DNA from: Cornus controversa
Taxonomy: Eukaryota; Streptophyta; Magnoliopsida; Cornales; Cornaceae
NCBI GenBank assembly: GCA_026545225.1
Contig: CM048846.1
Location: forward strand, 85,329,270 to 85,393,269
DNA: 64,000 nt
Direction: 5' to 3'
Shown: positions 58,810 to 64,000 of the stretch, one piece after another
Numbering within the stretch: position 1 is the stretch's first letter
Layout: each line of letters begins with the position of its first letter
The notes under the pieces: model-generated
The model's database searches: none
What the model saw: only the letters and a program-made list of their open reading frames with translations
What the model was told of the DNA's origin: nothing
Position numbers and translations under genes: made by a program

Positions 58810-59088
58810 GTATTGAAGAGCTTAGATTTAGGGACTGTAAGTTGGTGGAAGAGATACCCACTGGTATTGAACATCTAACCAACCTCAATTAAATTTCTTC
58901 TACTCATTAATATGTCAGATAAATTGATTATGAGACTGGATCGAGACAAACAGATTGGTGATTATTGGAAAATAGCACTCATCCCCAAGATTTGGGTTGG
59001 AACTCTCCTGGATGGTCGTTGGGAAGGAAATATCTATAGTGAGAGAGACGCAGAAAGAGTCCTTGTAATGCTGAGATCATTATTACCA
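58810..59088 (+). pseudogene. Orphan NLR C-terminal fragment
   Basis: It contains the last LRR and tail of an NLR of the same family: CKLVEEIPTGIEHLTNLN, then in another frame NMSDKLIMRLDRDKQIGDYW and IPKIWVGTLLDGRWEGN. One frameshift near 58890 breaks it. It is closer to the NLR1/NLR2 tail (IPTGIEHLTNL, DGRWEG) than to the NLR3 tail next to it. Confidence 0.85.
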
Positions 59089-59329
59089 TAAGTGTTCCAA
59101 ATGTTTTTGTTTTTTCCTTTTCCAAATGTTTTTGTTTTTTCCTTTCTAAGCAACGCAAAAGTGTAAGATAAACCATCAACTTGTGCAAATTCGCATTGAA
59201 CTATTTTTATTTAAAAAAACAAATCAGTCATACATTTTACAAAATTACGTAATTTGATCCATTGACAGAACTATAATGACATATTTACCCTTTACTATTT
59301 ATATTATACTATTTTCTCTATAAATATAG

Positions 59330-59625
59330 TATTTTTTAAAAATTTTAAAAATAAAAAATAATTAGATAAAATTCATAAATAATGAGTTTAGAAACATAAA
59401 AAAATAAAAGGCTAATAGAACTTTATTTAAGATTTTAAAATAATAATTAATCAGCTAACACATATACTAATTTCTCAAGTATAGTATTTTTTAAATAAAA
59501 TATAAAAAAATAGTTTGAAAATATTCTTAAATAAAATTCTACTGGCCTTTTACTTTTATTTATGTTTCTAAAATTATTATTTATGAATTTTATCTAACTA
59601 TTTTTATAAATAAAAAAAATGGAAA
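59330..59625. mobile_element. Foldback (MITE-like) AT-rich element
   Basis: The stretch 59360-59445 pairs with 59518-59605 in reverse complement (shared TTAGATAAAATTCATAAATAAT and AGAAACATAAA), with a loop of about 70 bp. No coding capacity; no target duplication was fixed. Confidence 0.7.
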
Positions 59626-60490
59626 TTCCGATTTTTATGTATGAGTAACCTTGCGTTTGTTCTGATTTTAGATATCATCTTCAAATTCTCAATGAATATA
59701 ATAAGCATTTTAGATAAGCTCAAAAGCAATTTATACAATAATTTCTGAGTCTCAGTTACTTCATCAAAGTCGGCCACTGTGCTGAGTTTAAAATAATTTC
59801 TGAAGCCCAGCCCCAATACGTGGACCAGGCTATGGAGGGCTCACAGGCATAGGAGGCCATGATGGTGGGCCACAAATATAATTTCTTATATAATTATTTA
59901 CTGAATTTGTAACTTATAAATAATTATTTATTTATTTATTACATAACCAGGACAAAGTTTGAATTTGAGTGACTTCATCTTTGCCTTCTCATATAAGGTT
60001 TCTCGGCCAAGGACATGGTGGATCTGTTAAGTATATTGTAATTTCTTATTTGAAAAGTTCTTGCAGTGCTTCTGTTTTTTTTTTTTTTTTTTAAACTAGT
60101 GCTTTTGGTTCCAGTGACGATCTATAAAAGTGTTTACAAGAAAGTCACGTGGAAGTAAATGCATAAGAAATTCCTTTGGAAAATTTTGTTTTAAGTAATT
60201 TTTTTTTTTTTTCAATTTCAAGATCCCAATTATATGCTTCAAAACATATTTTAATGATGTCTCTCTTTCACAATACTTTTTCCCGCTGTCATTTTCTTTT
60301 TCTTTTTCTACCTTCCTAATGCTTGTGTATGCACATTCAAAGAAACACAAGAACTTAGGACTCCAACAATACTTGTAATGTTTGTCTAGTTGTGTATTCA
60401 CTCAATAAAGTAAACGTTAAACAATATAACAAAAGGATCCAGTTTGTGTCCTTGTTCTTCACCGATTAAGGAAAGTTAGTGTTTGGAGAA
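59626..60490. other. Intergenic, no gene recognised
   Basis: AT-rich DNA with poly-T runs (60077-60092 and 60200-60213). Short ORFs have no recognisable domain. Confidence 0.4.
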
Positions 60491-60499
60491 GCCCTTAAG

Positions 60500-61410
60500 G
60501 AGAGATGTGATGAAAGGGATGTGTTTATATGTGCGATTTTATCTTTAATTAGTATGAGATCTTTTGAGATAAAACTCAAGAACAAAACTGTGTAAACTCA
60601 GACCCAAAGCGAATAATATCATAGTTTGTGCAGTGGATTATTACAAATAGTATCAGAGCCGGAGCCCAATCGAAAGTGTGGTGGCTGGCGTGCAAAAGCC
60701 CATGAGGGAGACGTTAGCGAGGAAGCTGACTCCCAAGAAGAGGTGATTGTGACGTCCCTACGTGGGTCGTTATAAATGGTATTAGAACCAGAGTCCAACC
60801 GAAAGTGTGGCGGATAACATGCACAAGCCCATGAGGGAGATGTCAACGAGGACGCTAACTCCCAAGAGACATCCCTACCGGATCATTACAAATGATATCA
60901 AAGCCCAACCCGAAGTGTGGCGGATGTCGTGCACAAGCCTACGAGGGGGACGTCAGCAAGGAAGTTGACCTCCTAAAGCCCAATCGGAAGTGTGGCGGAT
61001 GACGTGCACAAGACTATGAGGGAGACGTTAGCGAGGACGCTGACTCCCAAGGGTGATTGTGACATCCCCACATGGGTTGTTACAAATGGTAGCAGAGCCG
61101 GATCCCAATCAAAAATGTGGCAGATGGCGTGTACAAGCTCATGAAGGACAAGTCAGTGAGTACGCTGACTCCCAAGAATGAGTGATTGTGACGTCGACGT
61201 TAGCGAGGATGTTGACTCCCATTCTGTGATGGATGGTGTGGATAAGCCCATGATGGAGACGTTAGCAACGACGCTGACTCCCTATAAGGGGTAATTGTGA
61301 CGTCCCACATTGCATGAATATATTGAATGGGACGTGCTTATATGTGCGGTTCTATTCTCCAATTAGTATGAGGCCTTTTGGAGTAAAACTAAATAACAAA
61401 ACCGCGAGCC
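60500..61410. repeat. Tandem repeat of about 130 bp with flanking related blocks
   Basis: Five to six degenerate units run from about 60636 to 61300. They contain GAAAGTGTGGCGGAT, ACAAGCCCATGAGGGAGACG, TTAGCGAGGA-GCTGACTCCCAAG and GTGATTGTGACGTCCC. Related blocks at 60500-60590 and 61320-61410 (TTTATATGTGCG, AATTAGTATGAG, TTTTGAG) flank them. TATCAGAGCC in the units recalls a PBS and GTGACGTCCCACATTG an LTR start, so the array probably derives from LTR sequence. Confidence 0.8.
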
Positions 61411-61659
61411 TAACATGTGACGTTGGAATATAAAACATTTAGGTGGAGTTACAAGACTTGTAAGATACCACGAAAAGCTTGAGACAAGTTCTACAATATT
61501 GCCAATCTCGTTTACGAGATTTGAGCTATTTTTTAACTCAAAATTAGGCGGTTTCAATATAGTTAAAGTTGATTTTAATTGATTTTTGATAGTTACCTAA
61601 TTTATAGGGATTCACATGGATGGAATTGGTTTGGATTAGACATAAAATCAAAATCATAA

Positions 61660-61992
61660 ACCTAATTTTTAATTGTATTTCATCATATAACAAAACTCCA
61701 ACTTGTTCCAAAGCTCATCTGTCGTAGTCACTTCAGAAACTTCTCGAAAAATCTCGTTACTTACGCACAACAGAATCATATTCTTTGATTTCTCCATAGT
61801 GTCATCTTTCTGTTGTTCCTTCCACTTTTCTAGTAGTGCATCCATTCCCTTTAGCGCTTTGGATAACCGTGTTGAACCAACTAATCATACATCCTAACCC
61901 GCCACAGGTTGAAATCGTTCCTATTGTTAAACTTCTCGATTTCCAGAAACCTGGTCATTATCCAGCTTCGAATCAAAAGCTCTGATACTAGT
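61660..61992 (-). pseudogene. copia gag N-terminal relic with PBS (minus strand)
   Basis: On the minus strand a PBS CTAGTATCAGAGC (about 61994-61982) is followed by a gag of UBN2 type: FNNRNDFNLWRVRMYD (about 61935-61888), then SKNMILLCVSNEIFREVSEV (about 61790-61731). At least one stop is present. The adjoining sequence rightwards (about 61995-62250), ending TCGTAACA on the minus strand, is likely its 5' LTR; the outer border was not fixed. Confidence 0.75.
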
Positions 61993-62389
61993 TTGTTACG
62001 ACAAACAGTCACGAACCAAGCACAATCAAGAAACAAGCACCACACACAGAAAATACAATAATTTACGTAGTTTCATGATGTGCCTATGTCTACATCGAAG
62101 ATCCGGTGAAAGTTTTTACTATGCAAAAATCAGGAAATTACAAGTTTCAACCCCAAACCCTAACTCTCCCTTTCTCACACTTTTTGCGATTTCAATGTTA
62201 TAAATTTACGTGGAGGATTGCTCATGAGGGATAACTGGCTTCCTGATCCTTCTATTTTTGTTGTCACAACTTCATATAATGGGAGTGAAATTCAGAAATT
62301 TGTAATTCAACTAAAAATTAAAGAAAAAAATTGGTTACTAGAGTTCTCAATTGAAGAGATGTCTATTTAATCCTCCAGTTCCCTATTAG

Positions 62390-62860
62390 AGAATATTGTG
62401 GCTCAGATTCTAAGCATTGGGACTTGCATTGGATGGAATGTTCAATGTTAAAAGTGTTTATAGGCTACTATATATGCAATTAACATGAAAGGCATGACCT
62501 AAGTGCAGGGGTGCTAGCAATAGTCATCAACGGGAGTTTTCATCGTTGTGGAAAGGAATCTGGACAATTAAAGAGCCAAAGAAGGTTCACTTTTTTATCT
62601 GGCAATGCTTCCATTAGAGGTTACCAAACTTGCCTGTGCTTCTTAACCTCAAAGTGAGGGGAATGGTTGAACATGCAATGTGTAAGAGGTGTGGTGAGGC
62701 TGAACAATCTATTGCTCACATGCTTTGTTTCTGTCCTGCTGCAAGGCTGGTATGGAAAGCAAGTCCTTTTTAGAATTGATTTTGGGAATGAGAGGCAGAT
62801 TTCTTGGCTGCATATTTGGATTCATCTCAATGATATTTCGTCTAATTAGAGAATCTAGTT
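62390..62860 (+). pseudogene. LINE ORF2 C-terminal relic (zf-RVT domain)
   Basis: The reading WKGIWTIKEPKKVHFFIWQ (about 62555-62610), then RGMVEHAMCKRCGEAEQS and IAHMLCFCPAARLVWKAS (about 62655-62770), is the reverse-transcriptase zinc-binding domain of plant L1-type LINEs. A stop after CFH near 62617 and frame changes are present. Confidence 0.8.
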
Positions 62861-63009
62861 GAACAGCTCAATGGTAATTCATTCATGGTCTGTTTTTACA
62901 TTATATTTGATCACACAAGTACAAAAAATCATGGACTTTAAATATGGACTACTTATTTAAAAGAAATGGACTTTAAATATGGACAAAATCTATATAGGCC
63001 ATACACGAG

Positions 63010-63170
63010 CTTAATGAGTTGAGCTCGATGTTGTTCGGGCTTGGCTCGATTATTAAATGAACTTGAAAATGTGTTCAAGCTTGGTTCATTTACTTAACGA
63101 ACAAACCGAGCTATTGACGAGCCGAGCTCGAGCTGTTCATGAGGAGCTCGTTTCATTTACAGTCCTACTT
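63010..63170. repeat. GAGCTCG-rich transposon terminus remnant
   Basis: Inverted GAGCTCGA / GGCTCGAT and GAGCCGAGCTCGAGCTGTTC phrases resemble subterminal repeats of plant hAT elements. No target duplication was found, and the classification is tentative. Confidence 0.45.
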
Positions 63171-63373
63171 TCAGAATGGCTACTGATAAGTTGAGTACAT
63201 AGGCTTTCCAATATAAGCATGGAGACGTAGAGAGGGATGTATGGCCATGGTGGTTAATGGATGATTTGAACCAGACTGATATTCTTTATTAATAAATATG
63301 ATTAAATTTCAAAGAAAACAAAACGAATAAGCTAACCATAGAAAACAAATACACTTCCACTCGTATTAATATT

Positions 63374-63900
63374 TTGAATAGTTGGATGCTTAGGAGCTTT
63401 AAAATTTTGATCTCTAGTTACAGGTTGCTTATTTTGGATTTTAGGGGCACCTTTTTAACCCGGTGCAATAACAGAGGTGAGGGGAATACAATAATGACGA
63501 GGTTAGAAAGAGGCTTGTGTACTTTTGAATGGTCCAGAGCTTTTTATATCGATGCATTACATCACCTTTCAGTTGCGGGATCAGATAATAGAGTTCTACT
63601 GTTAGATTTCAATGAGTTTTTGTCTCGGATTAAAAAATAATTTCATTTGACACGAGATGGTTGAAGGAGAAGGAATTTGATCCTGTGAAACAGCTTTGGG
63701 AGGACTCCTACAATGGTTTGGCCATATTTAGTATTTTTTCAAAACTTGAAATCATGCAGGGCCAAATTGCGCACATGGAGTAGAGAAGCAAGTTGCAGAA
63801 TTTGTAGGCTAAAATTACAATGCTCCAAGATCAATTGTCAAAGCTGAAAGAGTGTGAAGGTGGGTTTGATAGACATGAATTCAACATATGAATAGTACGA
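63374..63900 (+). pseudogene. LINE ORF2 endonuclease-to-linker relic
   Basis: The reading TRCNNRGEGNTIMTRLERGL (about 63448-63507) and HLSVAGSDNRVLLLDFN (about 63562-63612) is the end of an apurinic/APE-type endonuclease domain in plant LINE ORF2 (GSD in place of the catalytic GSDH). A charged, helix-rich linker segment follows to about 63890 with stops. The downstream RT is absent from the window. It lies after, not before, the zf-RVT relic, so the two belong to different or rearranged copies. Confidence 0.7.
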
Positions 63901-64000
63901 GAGGCGGCTCAATGTAATGGCCCTAGAAACACCTAAGCCCCACTCATCATGGTTGTGCTCCTCCTCTCCCCCTCTTCACTGATCCCCTCCTTCAACTTCT
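63901..64000. other. Window end, nothing recognised
   Basis: No domain or repeat was recognised in the last 100 bases. Confidence 0.3.

Overview
This window is nuclear DNA of a flowering plant, most likely a eudicot and possibly a woody rosid (the species cannot be read from the sequence). The evidence is three coiled-coil NB-ARC-LRR (CNL, RPM1-type) resistance genes embedded in layers of Ty1/copia and Ty3/gypsy retrotransposons, PIF/Harbinger, hAT and Mutator-like DNA elements and LINE relics, on an AT-rich background full of TA and poly-A tracts. There are no operons, rRNA genes or CRISPR arrays. Only one long intact host coding region was found, the 921-codon NLR on the minus strand at 49054-51819.

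Layout. 1-14030: an old Ty3/gypsy element (tail of the 5' LTR, PBS, broken gag-PR-RT-RH-IN, complete 3' LTR). Inserted in its integrase region is a solo long LTR, and inside that sits a second solo LTR of the same family; both insertions show 5-bp target duplications. 14031-18272: NLR1 (minus), a pseudogene with an early stop, a frameshift and a Mutator-type MITE inserted at its last codons. 18615-19363: a foldback element. 19755-24761: a complete but dead Ty1/copia element with 214-215 bp LTRs and an AAATA target duplication. 25700-29330: a decayed PIF/Harbinger element with divergent Myb-like ORF1 and DDE transposase genes. 31100-35500: a gag-protease-only Tat-like gypsy element with two minisatellites. 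35540-39125: a copia gag relic fused to a gypsy integrase-LTR fragment. 39150-42727: minisatellite, LINE relic, truncated LTR. 43311-47694: a 4.4-kb non-autonomous hAT element with an 8-bp target duplication, followed by a ladder of repeated right ends. 48272-51819: an LTR relic plus NLR2, paralogous to the LTR-NLR1 segment. 51820-55724: a large inverted repeat between NLR2 and NLR3. 55725-58504: NLR3 (plus), with two small frameshifts. 58810-59088: an orphan NLR 3' end. 59089-64000: foldback, tandem repeats, copia gag and LINE relics.

How it fits together. The three NLRs share closely similar sequence. NLR1 and NLR2 also share the 3' flank and the end of the same gypsy LTR, so they descend from one LTR-NLR segment duplicated after the LTR inserted. 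NLR2 and NLR3 are head to head, with mirrored upstream regions. NLR2, the undamaged copy, serves as an empty-site reference for two Mutator-type MITE insertions near NLR1. As the sequence stands, the three loci would encode a coiled-coil-only peptide (NLR1), a full receptor (NLR2) and a CC-NB protein without LRRs (NLR3). I found no obviously new enzymatic system. The most unusual structures are the hAT right-end ladder, the MITE-tailed NLR and the NLR palindrome.
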